The notes under the pieces are model-generated. The model had not been told where the DNA came from, made no database searches, and saw only the letters and a program-made list of their open reading frames with translations. The position numbers and the translations under genes are program-made. A stretch of 64,000 nucleotides of DNA. It comes from Yamagishiella unicocca (lineage: Eukaryota; Chlorophyta; Chlorophyceae; Chlamydomonadales; Volvocaceae). The DNA lies in NCBI GenBank assembly GCA_003116995.1, contig BDSL01000085.1, positions 1-64,000 of the forward strand, given 5' to 3'. Every line of letters starts with the position of its first letter. The first letter of the stretch is position 1. This document shows positions 49,401-61,400 of the stretch, one piece after another.

Positions 49401-52400
49401 TTCGATTTTCGCTTGCAACTGTCTACGCGAGGTTGTAGAAGGCAGCTGATTATTTGCCCCACCTGAGAGGCTGAACATGCGCCGAGTTTACCACCCGCGC
49501 GCTCTTCAGGCAATTGCAGGTACTTTCTTCTTGGGTGTTCGACATCAAGCGGTGTTTTCTTCCTTAAATTCGAATACTCCCCTCACCTGCGTGACTTTGT
49601 CCACCGCCAGAACCAGCGTGGGAGCCTCCACCAGCCGCTGGTATGTCAGCCGCTGCGAGCCGGCGGCGCCCAGCTCTACGCGAGACAGGTCCGGAGCGGC
49701 GCCCGCGGCGAGATCGGCGGCGCGCAGCTCCTGGCGGTGCGTGGAAGAGGCTTTGCCGTACACATCCGCGAAGTTGCAGTTGCGGAGATGCTGCTCCTTG
49801 ACGCTCGGGTTGAGCCGGATGGAGGCGGTGACGCTCTGCAGCTGCAGGTCCTCGGGCGTGGGACCGGCGGCCTGCAAGACGGAAGCGGAAGCACCGGCGT
49901 TGGTGATGGTGGCATTGATATTGTTGGTGATGATGGTGGTGGCGATGGTGGTGGTGATGGTGGTGATGGTGGTGTTAGTGTTGGTGATGGAACCCAGGTT
50001 GCGATTACGGTGGTGGTGTCGGTTCAGCGGCGAGCCATGGGCGACTTCCATTTCAGCTTATCTGGGCACTGGCAAGGGGCAAACATGGACTAAGGTGCGA
50101 CTCCACTCCTTGCCTCGCCGTGATGTACACGAAATCAAGCACTGAATAACCCATGACCGTGTCGAACGATGTGACAGATGCCTCTTGGAAAGTGAATGTG
50201 TGACCTCACCTCGAAGATTGTGGTCCCCTCCAGCAGCGGCCCTCCGGTCAGCCGCGTCGCAGCCCTGTGCCTGGAAGGCCCGGCGCGCGAGCCCGACAGC
50301 ACCGCACGGATAGCTTCCTCCGTGGCGGCACGCCGCTGGCTGCTGCGCCCCGCCGCGCCTCCGTCCGCCCCCACCGAAGCGAGGTCCATTTCCGCGGTGC
50401 AATCCGCACGCGGGCCCGCCTCCACGAATTCCTCAAAATGGATCTCGCAGTTGAGCACCTAGGTGCAAGGCAGAGGAGCATGTACAGAGGCAGGTGTGAC
50501 AGGAGCGACACCTCGGGATGGCAACTAACGGCGGACCAGTACCAGGTGCCTGCCAGCCTTGTGCAGATCCAGTTCATGTAATCATAAGCACAGAAGACAG
50601 TGCCTCCCCCTCACATGTTTGCTTGGCTGGACGACTGCTCCGTTCCGGGCGATGTCCATGCATACACACAGGAGTGTCGGGGACAACGTCCCCCCCCCGC
50701 TTGTGTCGTTTCGTTTCAAAGCCCACCTGCTGTATATCATCACAGGAGTGTCGGGGACAACGTCCCCCCGCTTGTTTCGTTTCGTTTCGTTTCGTTTCGT
50801 TTCGAGGCCCACCTGGATATCATCGCCGAGCGCATCGCCGGGCCGTCCCTCGTGCACCCCGCCCTGCCCGCGATCCAGCAGCTCCGCCAGCAGCTCAGCG
50901 CCCGGGTCGCCCCCGCGGCGCCGGCCGCCAGGACCGTCGCCGCCGTCACTGTCATCGTCGCCCTCGCGCAGGCCGGTCAGCAGATCCAAATCGCCGCGAC
51001 CCGCGAAATAGTCCGAGCGGTGGGCGCCGCGGCGGCCGCCGTCGGCCGCCCCATCGTCGTCGCCAAAGCCCGCGTCAAAGTCCTGCGGTGCATCTTCATC
51101 GGCGCCAGTAGGCTTGACGCCCAGCTTCCTCCTGAGGTCTCCCTGAGCCTGCCTGTCGAGGTTGGGCATCAGCAGCCCCAGGCTGTGGCGGAGCTCCTCG
51201 TCCTCTGCCCCCAGGGCCTGCTTCACGCCGGCCGCCATGGCGAGACCGGACTGCAGGCGCAAGGCCTCGATGGTGGCGACGGCCGCAGCCATCTGCGGTC
51301 GTGTGGGCAATCATAGGGGACCGGCAAGTTGGCATGACATGCTAGGTCGTTGCGACCGAGTGGAAGCCAGACATTAGACATTGACGACGATTTCACCCCA
51401 ACCGCGCACACTTGCAGCTGTGCAGGGCGCCCGTTTCCTGTTTAAGCATGCACCCCTGGCCGCTTCCTGTTTAAGCATGAACCCCTGCCTGCCTGCCTGC
51501 CTAGGGCCGTCCGCACCAGTCTTCCGCCCCGACGGTCCTACTTTACTGGTACTGGTATCATAACGATGCGTTACCACGCCACCCACCTGCTCCACGAGCT
51601 CCACCGCCCTGCCTTGCACCAGCTCCGCAGCACCTCCCTGCGCTAGCCGCACCCCACTGTGGAAGGCCTCCATGAGCCGGCTGCACGTGGCTCGCAGCTC
51701 CACCACGACTCCAGCGATATCGCCGCCGCCTGCGCCGTTGGCGACACCTGAACGGTGCATTGTGCCAGCAGCACTAGCAGCTGCCGTACTTGACTCCCCG
51801 TACATCACGTCGTGTTGCGCATGTAGCTGCGACTGGATGTGGGCAAGCGCAGGTATAACGGCGTTAAGGGCCTCCTGAAAGTCCTTGAAGAGCTGCGGCG
51901 CGCCGGGCATGGAGCTGGCACCGCTGCCACCAGCAGCCTCAGCGACCGGCGCACCGTCGCCAGAAGAGCCTCCTGCAGCACCTGCGCCTCCGCCGCTGCC
52001 GCCAGCCGCCGCAGAGCCCAACACACCGCCGCCAGAAGAGCCTCCTGCAGCACCCGCGCCTACGCCGCTGCCCCCGGCCGCCGCAGAGCCCGGCGCACCA
52101 CCGTCAGATGAGCCGCCTGCAGCACTAGCGCCTCCGCCGCTGACGCCAGTCGGCGCAGAGCCCAACACACCGCCGCCAGAAGGGCCGCCTGCAGCACCAG
52201 CGCCTCCGCCGCTGCCGCCCGCTGCACCGCCGCCAGATGAGCCGCCTGCAACACCAGCGCCTCCGCCGCTGCCGCCCGCTGCACCGCCGCCAGAAGAGCC
52301 GCCTGCAGCACCAGCGCCTACGCCGCTGCCGCCGGCCGCCGCAGAGCCCGGCGCACCGCCGTCAGAAGAGCCGCCTGCAGCACCATTGCCTCCGCCGCTG

Positions 52401-55400
52401 CCGCCAGCCGCCGCAGAGCCCATCGAACCGCCGCCAGAAGAGCCGCCTGCAGCACCAGTGCCTCCGCCGCTGCCGCCATCAGCCGCAGAGCCCGTCGAAC
52501 CGCCGCCAGAAGAGCCGCCTGCAGCACCAGTGCCTCCGCCGCTGCCGCCAGCCGCCGCAGAGCCCGGCGCACCGCAGTCAGACGAGCCGCTTGCAGCACC
52601 AGCGCCGCCGCCGCTGCCGCCAGCCGCCGCAGAGCCCGTCGAACCGCCGCCAGAAGAGCCGCCTGCAGCACTAGCGCCTCCGCCGCTGCCGCCAGCCGCC
52701 GCAGAGCCCGTCGAACCGCAGTCAGACGAGCCGCTTGCAGCACCAGCGCCGCCGCCGCTGCCGCCAGCCGCCGCAGAGCCCGTCGAACCGCCGCCAGAAG
52801 AACCGCCTGCAGCACCAGCGCCTCCGCCGCTGCCGCCAGCGGCCGCAGAGCCCGGCGCACCGCAGTCAGACAAGCCGCCTACAGCACCAGTGCCTCCGCC
52901 GCTGCCGCCAGTCGCCGCAGAGCCCGGCGCACCACCGTCAGACAAGCCGCCTGCAGCACCGGCGCCTCCGCCGCTGCCGCCCGCTGCACCTCCGCCAGAT
53001 GAGCCGCCTGCAGCACCAGCGCCTCCGCCGCTGCCGCCCGCTGCACCTCCGCCAGATGAGCCGCCTGCAGCACCAGCGCCTCCGCCGCTGCCGCCAGCCG
53101 CCGCAGAGCCCGGCGCACCGCCGTCAGAAGCGCCGCCTGCAGCATCAGCGCCTCCGCCGCTGCCGCCCGCTGCACCGCCGCCAGATGAGTCGCTTCCAGC
53201 ACCAGCGCCTCCGCCGCTGCCGCCAGCCGCCGCAGAGCCCGGCGCACCGCCGCCAGATGAGCCGCCTGCAGCACCAGCGCCTCGGCCGCTGCCGCCCGGC
53301 GCACCGCCGCCAGATGAGCCGCCTGCAGCACCAGCACCTCCGCCGCTGCCGCCCGCTGCACCTCCGCCAGATGAGCCGCCTGCAGCACCAGCGCCTCCGC
53401 CACTGCCGCCCGCTGCACCGCCGCCAGAAGCGCCGCCTGCAGCACCAGCGCCTCCGCAGCTGCCGCCCGCTGCACCACCGCCAGATGAGCCGCCTGCAGC
53501 ACCAGCGCCTCCGCCGCTGCCGCCCGCTGCACCGCCGCCAGATGAGCCGCCTGCAGCACCAGCGCCTCCGCCGCTGCCGCCAGCAGCCGCGGAGCCCGTC
53601 GAACCGCCGCCAGAAGAGCAGCCTGCAGCACCAGCGCCTCCGCCGCTGCCGCCAGCCGCCGCAGAGCCCGGCGCACCGCCGCCAGAAGCGCCGCCTGCAG
53701 CACCAGCGCCTCCGCCGCTGCCGCCCGCTGCACCGCCGCCAGATGAGCCGCCTGCAGCACCAGCGCCTCCGCCGCTGCCGCCCGCTGCACCGCCGCCAGA
53801 TGAGCCGCGTGCAACACCAGCGCCTCCGCCGCTGCCGCCCGCTGCACCGCCGCCAGATGAGCCGCGTGCAACACCAGCGCCTCCGCCGCTGCCGCCAGCA
53901 GCCGCGGAGCCCGTCGAACCGCCGCCAGAAGAGCCGCCTGCAGCACCAGCGCCTCCGCCGCTGCCACCAGCCGCCGCAGAGCCCGGCGCACCACCGTTAG
54001 ACGAGCCGCTTGCAGCATTAGCGCCTCCGCCGCTGCCGCCAGCCGCCGCAGAGCCCGTCGAACCGCAGTCAGACGAGCCGCTTGCAGCACCAGCGCCGCC
54101 GCCGCTGCCGCCAGCAGCCGCAGAGCCCGTCGAACCGCCGCCAGAAGAGCCGCCTGCAGCACCAGCGCCTCCGCCGCTGCCGTCAGCAGTCGCAGAGCCC
54201 GGCGCACCGCTGCCAGAAGGGCCGCCTGCAGCACCAGCGCCTCCGCCGCTGCCGCCAGGCGCCGCAGAGCCCGTCGAACCTCCGTCAGACGAGCCGCTTG
54301 CAGCACCAGCGCCTCCGCCGCTGCCGCCAGCAGCTGCAGAGCCCGCCGCACCGCTCCCAGAAGAGGCGCCTGCAGCACTAGCGCTGCCTGTTGAAGCAGA
54401 ACCAGGCATGTTGGCACCAGCGGATCTGCTGCCGGCGCCGTCACTGCTTCCGAGCGTAGAAGGTGCGCCGCGACCCGGGGGCCCGCCGCCGGGATCAGCG
54501 GCAGTTTGCAAAGCCGTGTCATTTGCGTTGCCAGGATGGCCGCCGGTACCGGCTGCATCGCCGGTGGACTTGTGGACTCCTTCAGTCTGCGGCACTTGAC
54601 TGGTAGCAAGATGGGAGCTCCGACGGTCCAAAGCCAGGCTGACGGTGGATGACTCTGTCGCAGCTTTGAGGCATGCAATTAGCAGCGCCAGGGCCCCTAG
54701 GCGCTGCAGGTGGTCGGGCGCGCTGCCATGGGTCGCAGCGACCAAGGCCGTAACGAGGGCCTCCACCAAAGTTGTTGACCCACCAGGGCTGTGAAGCCTC
54801 TCCAGGACCTCGCGGCAGTCATGCAGCAGCGTGCCAATGGGCAGGTTATTAGCCGCGCGCTGCTGAAGCCCAGCGAAGACTTGTGCAGCCTCGAGCAATG
54901 TGGTCGCATGCTCAATGGCCTCGAGGTGCCTGGCTGGAGCTGGGCTCGCGCCTGCAATGGCCGGGACGGGGGCCGTGTCACCCTACCTCGCCTAGAAAGT
55001 CAATGTATGTCCTTACCGAACCGTAAGGCTTCCCTCCAAGGATAACAGCTTGGCGTGACGCCCTCCACATACACGTCCTCACATACACTTTCTGTGTCCC
55101 GTCTAACAAGCAACAACAAGCGACAGCATAGATAATTTGAAAGGTCCGACAAGCAGCACCGGAAATGACGGGTTCGATCTGGCACCCACCTGCCGCCAGA
55201 GACGCGCGCGCGATGCTTGCGAGTGCGCGCAGGGTCAGCAAGGCGTCGTCAATGCTGCAGCCGGTCGAGCAGACGCGGTTGAGCTCCTCCAGTGCCGCCA
55301 TCAAGGGCGCGGTCACTGGCTCTGGAGCCACCCAGCGCAGCATTTCCGGGGCGCCAATTCCCACTGTCCCGGCACTTGCGATCGCCTGACCAGGGGTGGT

Positions 55401-58400
55401 CGGCAAGCAGAGCGTGCGTCGGGACTCCTTAATTGGCTGCAACACTATGCAACTGTGGCCGACATACATGCATGTGAACTTCTGCATCGTGGAGCCCGAT
55501 CAGGCCCGTGAGGTGGGTATGGCTGTTGAATGCCAGGAACGGCCTGCATTCTATGGCAACCCCACACGTCACCAACCCCGCACCTGCAAGGCATCGCGGC
55601 CTCCGTCGTTGCTCGCCAACTCCGCAGCGACGCGCGCAGCCAGCAAGGCGTGTTCGCGGCTGGGGTCGCGAAGGTACTGCAGCCATGCCTGCAGGGCTGT
55701 TTCCAGCGACTCGCCCACGCCCATCAATGCGCGGAGGTTTTCGCACTCCTTCAGCAGCTTCACCGCGGAAAATGAGCGCGCGTGTGACAGTTGCGCCACG
55801 CTACTCAAAGACTGGCCAAGCTGCTGCATCGTAGCCTCCAGCAGCGACCCGGAGACACCAGACACCGCCATGGCTGCAGCCTTTGATTTTCAGGGTTGGG
55901 AGCAATGGCGCAAGGCTCGCTCAAGCGATCATGGTGGTGTCACCCCTATCTTAAAAGCTGAAGTGTGTCACTGAGCAGCAATAACGATAAGTAGAAGTAC
56001 TCGGCCACAGGCCATTCACAACTGGAAGCCGTTTACTGTTTGGTGTGCGTGCCCAAGTCCTTGCACTCGTGGACCTCAGCAACGTGCATAAATGGGTACC
56101 GCTCCTAAATATGATTAACACTCCCTCTATACGGTGCGTTGGCGCGCAGGAACTACCGCCCATTCTTCAACTTTAGTGCCGGTAACGCTTAAACTCGAAA
56201 CAAGCCTGGCGCGGTTCAGGTATGCATCTCCCTGCATCTGAACCGTCAACTTGCCGGCACCCCGTCCAGCCCTGCCCAGCACACACGTCCGCACCTGTAT
56301 AGCTTTGGAGTGGTCGCGGGCGTGTCCAGCCTGGCAGAGCATATACAGCGGCCTCAGCAACTTGTTGCTGCCGCTCAAGCTAAAACCATTAAGGAGGGCA
56401 TTGAGGGCCTTTGACTTGTTGGCCTTCTCCGTCCACAATGGTGCGTCTTGGAACTGCCGCCTTGAAGTGAAGCGTTCCAGTCCACTGAAGAGACCCTGAA
56501 AGAGGCCCCGCAGCTGCTGGCGTGTCGCACCCGCAGCTGCAAGGGCAGCCGCACCGACTGCGGAAGCTGCACCCAGTACTACACCGGCCGGGTCAGAGCC
56601 CGGAGTCAGCAGTTTGCGCAAGGATGCCCCGACGTCAGCCGCCGCCAGAACGGCGACGGCGCGTGCAACCAACTCCGCAGCTGCTTCGTCAGATGACGCT
56701 CCGTCGATGCTGTTCCCTAACCCCTCGAGCAGCTGCACGTAAGCGGCCTGCTGCAGGGCCATGCTTGCGGCATCCGGTTCCTCAGCAGTGGCCAATCGCG
56801 GCTGCTGCTGCTGCTGCTGCTGCAGCGATACCACCTGCGCTTGACAATTTGCGTGTTCGGCATGGCGCTGAGCGACGGAGAGGGCCGCCGCAAGGGCGGC
56901 TTGCGGGTCCGAAGCCGGCGCCAATCTACCCGCGTCCTGATGCAGCGCCGCAGGTAGAAGCTTGCATAGCTGATGCGGCAGCCCACCACCGCTGCTTGCA
57001 CTCGGCTCATAAAACGCCAACAAGGCTTTCATAACGTCGTCCGCCGCATCTCCCGCCAGTACGCGACCCACTTCTCGCAGCACGGTGACGATAGCTGCGC
57101 CGCCAGCGCTCCCGGACGCCGCCGTCGCCGACGCCGACTGTGACAGTGACGGCGACGACAACGGTGCTGCGGCCAGCGCCGCAGCAGCCCGCAGGACGGC
57201 CGCGGTTGCCCTGTCGGCCTCACTAAGCGCGACCCCGCAGCGCTCCAAAGCATCTGTCGCCGCACTTGCAGCGGATCGCCAGTCCAGCGCCGTCCTGGAG
57301 CTCTGGCGCTGCAGGTGGGGCGTCAGCACTGCAGCCGCGACTGACAGGGCGTCGCCGCAGGCCAAGAACCCGGTGTCGACGAGCTGCTTCGCCAGCCCCT
57401 CCGCCGCCTCCTGGAAACCCACGGGCATGTTCTGGTTTCCGTACAGCTTGGACACGGCACCCAGCAAGTGGCACTGTAGTGGGTTCAGGTGGGCCTCCCG
57501 CCCAATGCGGGCAAGCACGTCTGCGATGCTCCTGCTGGCGTTCTCTCCCTGCGGATGATGCCGAACGAAGTAGCGTCATTCCATGGTAAAGATTGGAATG
57601 TGGTTTCGCAATGGCAAAAGCCGCGGAACGTCTCGGCATGCGTCAAGGATTACCTGGTGCCCGATATCCTCGCACAGTCCTTACCTGTTCTTGGAAGGCC
57701 TGCGTGAGAACGGCACGTGAGGTGCCGTGACCAGGAGCCGGCTGATGAGGTGCACCGCTCGCAGAGGACGTTGTGGCGGCGGAGGCATGTTGCAAGCCGC
57801 ACAGCTGCAGCACAGCGCCTGCGATGCCCTCCCATGGATTGCGCTCCTGGTAGCCGGCCTGCATGATCCGGGAGCAGTACAAACGTTTAGCGCGGCCGAA
57901 AACACCCTGATGTGAAACTACTAGGATTTGGTTACGTTATCATTGCAAAATGCTTTATACCCCATTCCATAAGCCTACTGCGCATGTAACCGCTGACGGC
58001 TTGCCTGCAGAGCCGCGTACATGCTGTCGAAGTCCGTCTGGGCAGGTACGGCGGCGCAAGCCACCACCGACACTGCTGGCAGTGCTGAGTCGGCGAGGCC
58101 GGGGAGACAAGGGCTGTTGGCGGCAACCGCCTCGAGCAGCGTAAGCGGCAGCAGGGAGACCTGAGGAGGGGGCTTGGGGCTGCTGCTGCCCACTGCTGCG
58201 GCATCCTCTCCAGCGCCCTCGCGCCCGGCAGCCGCCGGTGGCATGTGCTGCGGGCGCACCGCATCACTAACGCCAGCTGACGCGGTAGAACCGACTTCCA
58301 AGCGCACGGGGATTGTGATCAGCCTGTGGATGCGGCGGGAGACAGGCCCTCGTGTTGCGCATGATATAATGATTTTAGGTGGGCCTTATTATTTTAGTCC

Positions 58401-61400
58401 GTGCATGTGTGGTGAGGGAAGATGCCTCTTGTACGTGAGTGCGAGCCACTGCCGCAGCAGCAGTCCACCCCACTGCCCCAGCAGCAGCCCCGCCGCCCCA
58501 GCCCCAGCATACATACCTGCCGCGCTCTCCCGTGCTCAGTTGCACCTCATCGAAGCTCTGCACCTGCAGGCGAAGTCCATGGGATGGCTAGGCGTGAGCC
58601 ATCCATCGACCTCAATACACAAACAAAGCGACCGGCCTGCCAACATCCATGTTGCGGAACCTGACATACATACTTGTGCTATACTTGTGCACCTGAAATG
58701 ATACCCCAACGCCTACCTTGATCTCCGCTGTAAATAGGCCCTCCAGTGAACCCATCGGCACCTCAGCGCGCAACTCGAACTTCTTTGACTTTCCGACTGC
58801 AAGCTGCAGTGGCTCCCGCAGCGCAAGTAACTCAGCATCGCCGCTCGTGAAGTCCACCTTTCCCTTGCTGCTCGTCAAGACCAGCCGCGGCGCCGCTGTC
58901 AACGCATCTCCGCCCATTTCCACCGCTGCCTCTGGCTGCTCTACCCACAGCGTGGCACGCCCGGCCGCAGTACCGCAGTTGGTCAGCGTGAGGTGCGTCG
59001 TATTGTGCTGCTGGCCAGCGCTGAGACGGCCCAAGTCCAGGGATGGTTGGTCGAGCTGCAGCACAGGCATGACGAACACCACACTGCACTGCACCTCGAC
59101 CACCGGCTGGCGGATGATGTTCGTCGTGATATCAAGCATGCGGCCGGCAGGCGCTGCGGGCCCAGCGTGTGGGGCGCAGCTGGTGAAGGCACGGAAGGCA
59201 TGAAGCGCCGCAGTAGCCTGGAGCCGCACCTGCAGCGCGGTTGTCTGCCCCGGCGCCATCGTCAACGGCAGCACTGGACTGGCGCAGCGGAACTCCGATG
59301 GGTCATTGCGGAGGCCAACGACCTCAAAAGGCACCAAACCGCTGTTCTCAGCGCGCAGCTCAGCCGTAAGGCCCTCAAAGGCGCCGCCGTTGTAGCACGC
59401 TGCCAGCTGCACCGCGTCGGCTGCCACGAGCCGGAAGGACAACCGCTTCGGCGTCAGCTGCAGCTGCGGAGCCGCCACCAGCCACTGTACATCGAACCTC
59501 ACAGGCGGCAGGCCCGACACGTGGAGGTCGCACTGCGCGCGTTGCGGCAAGCGGCTGCTGGAAGCGGGGTTTGAGACTCCCTGGCAAACTAGCTGCACCT
59601 CGGCACGTCCGCTCGGAACTACCTGGGCCGTAGCGCCCGAAGCAACACGAAGCGGAGAAGCTCCTCCCGCTAGCTTGAGCTCATAATTGAACGTCACGGA
59701 GCCGGTGTTGCCGAGCGCCAGACGCAGGGTGCGCTGCTCACCAGGCTGCAGAGCGGGCCCTGGCACTGTGGCGCCCTCCGAAACCATCATGCCGACCTGG
59801 CCTGGTTCGGAGGGTAGCAGCTCCAGCTGGTATCGAGGCTGCAGGATCATGCCAGCCAGTGGCACGCGGTAGAGCCTCGACCTCATGTTGACTGCCACAC
59901 ATAGCTGCCAGCCGCCCAGTGGCTGGCCGTCCAGCTCTCCCGAATCCAGGACCACCTCCAGCGCAACCATGCTGTACGGCGGCAACGTCGTGTTGCCGCC
60001 ATGCACTCTCGGTTGCGGCTTGGTGCCCGCGCCGCCGCCCATCGGCATGGTCAGGGCGGCCGCACCACCACCAGCGCCGTCACCGTCATCACCGACATCG
60101 CCATCGCCGGATTCCACCACGGCCGCCGTCACCTCCGACTTCAGCTGGAGCGCTACTCCGGTTCGGTTAGTAACCTTGACCTTCTCCGTCCGCGTCGTGC
60201 GTGTGGGCACGATGCCGAAGTCAACAGCGATTGCGGGCTCCAACACGACATCCAGCTCCTGGAGCTGCGCGGTGCACAACAAGCTGAGAGACTGGCGCAC
60301 CAGGGGGCTGAACAGCTGGAACTCCGCAGAGACGGCACCCGCGGCTAAGTCCGCAACGGCCCCATCCAGGAGCACCTTGATTGCGACCGTGCGCTTTGCG
60401 GCCACGAGGACCGCCTCCACCTCGGGCCGGAACAGCAGCGAAGCGGCGTTGCTGGGGATGCCGCCACCGCCGTCCCGCAGCTCGCCGCCATCGGCGATGC
60501 GTAGCGTGCGCAGCTGCACTGTCTGGTCGCTGCCATTGAAGATCCTGAGCACACGCGACCGCCGTGCGGACAGCAGCACGTCACCAAAGTCAAGAGCTGC
60601 GGTGTCGCCACCGGCCCAGAAGAGGGATGCGCCGCCGGGCTCTGACAGCAGCAGCACTGTGACCTCCTCAGCGCGCCGGGCGCTGCGAAGGGCCGTCAGC
60701 GCATCCTCACTGCCGGGCCTTATGCGGCAGCCGAGCAGCTCACGCGACTTGCGGGCGCTCTCCATGGCTTTGCGCTTGCGGGTCAGGATGTTCTTGGCCA
60801 TGGCGACGATATAATTGACCTGCATTCCGTACACGCGCGCGCACGACGGAAGGGGTTGCATGCGGCCCGTCATTAAGCAGCCTGGCGCAACCCTAATGAC
60901 AGCACAACCGGCGCGATGATGAGTTACTCGCTGGACCCCAGAACAGCATTGCCGCGAGCCTGCATACACGGGCGCAATCCTCGGCACCTAAAATATACCA
61001 ACATACGTTTGTCGGGTCCCTGATCCGGTTGCACCACATCCCTCCTCAGCTCATATCAATCTTTGCCGGCTGAGTATGGATGATAAAAAGCCGATGCAAC
61101 AGCGCGACAGCGACCGCTAAGATTGCATCATGCCAGCGCGCTCTGCCCGCCCACCATACGCGAGTTTGAAATCCTACAAACCTGCTTGAGGCGCAACACG
61201 TGGTAGCTAGAAGCTGTGAGCAGTTCCGCGAGCTTGTTCAGGCACGTCTCGCCCTTCACCAGCAGAGTGCTGCTCTCCTCCAGCTCCCGATGGCTGCGCG
61301 CGCAAGCCACCAGCGCGCAAATCACCATGCTGAGCATGCGGTGCACGTACGGCACCACATTGCAGGCTTCCGCTGCTGTCTCGGGCAACAGCGTGCAGGC

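Noticed and set aside
51885..54599. 904-codon plus-strand Pro/Ala-rich ORF as an extensin-like gene
   Set aside because: It is the complement of the Gly/Ser-rich repeat. The minus frame has non-repetitive helical coding sequence and in-phase splice sites at both ends, and the plus frame does not.
59885..60814. 309-codon plus-strand ORF
   Set aside because: Antisense shadow of the ASH-domain exon, with Ser/Thr/Pro-rich composition typical of the reverse strand of GC-rich genes.
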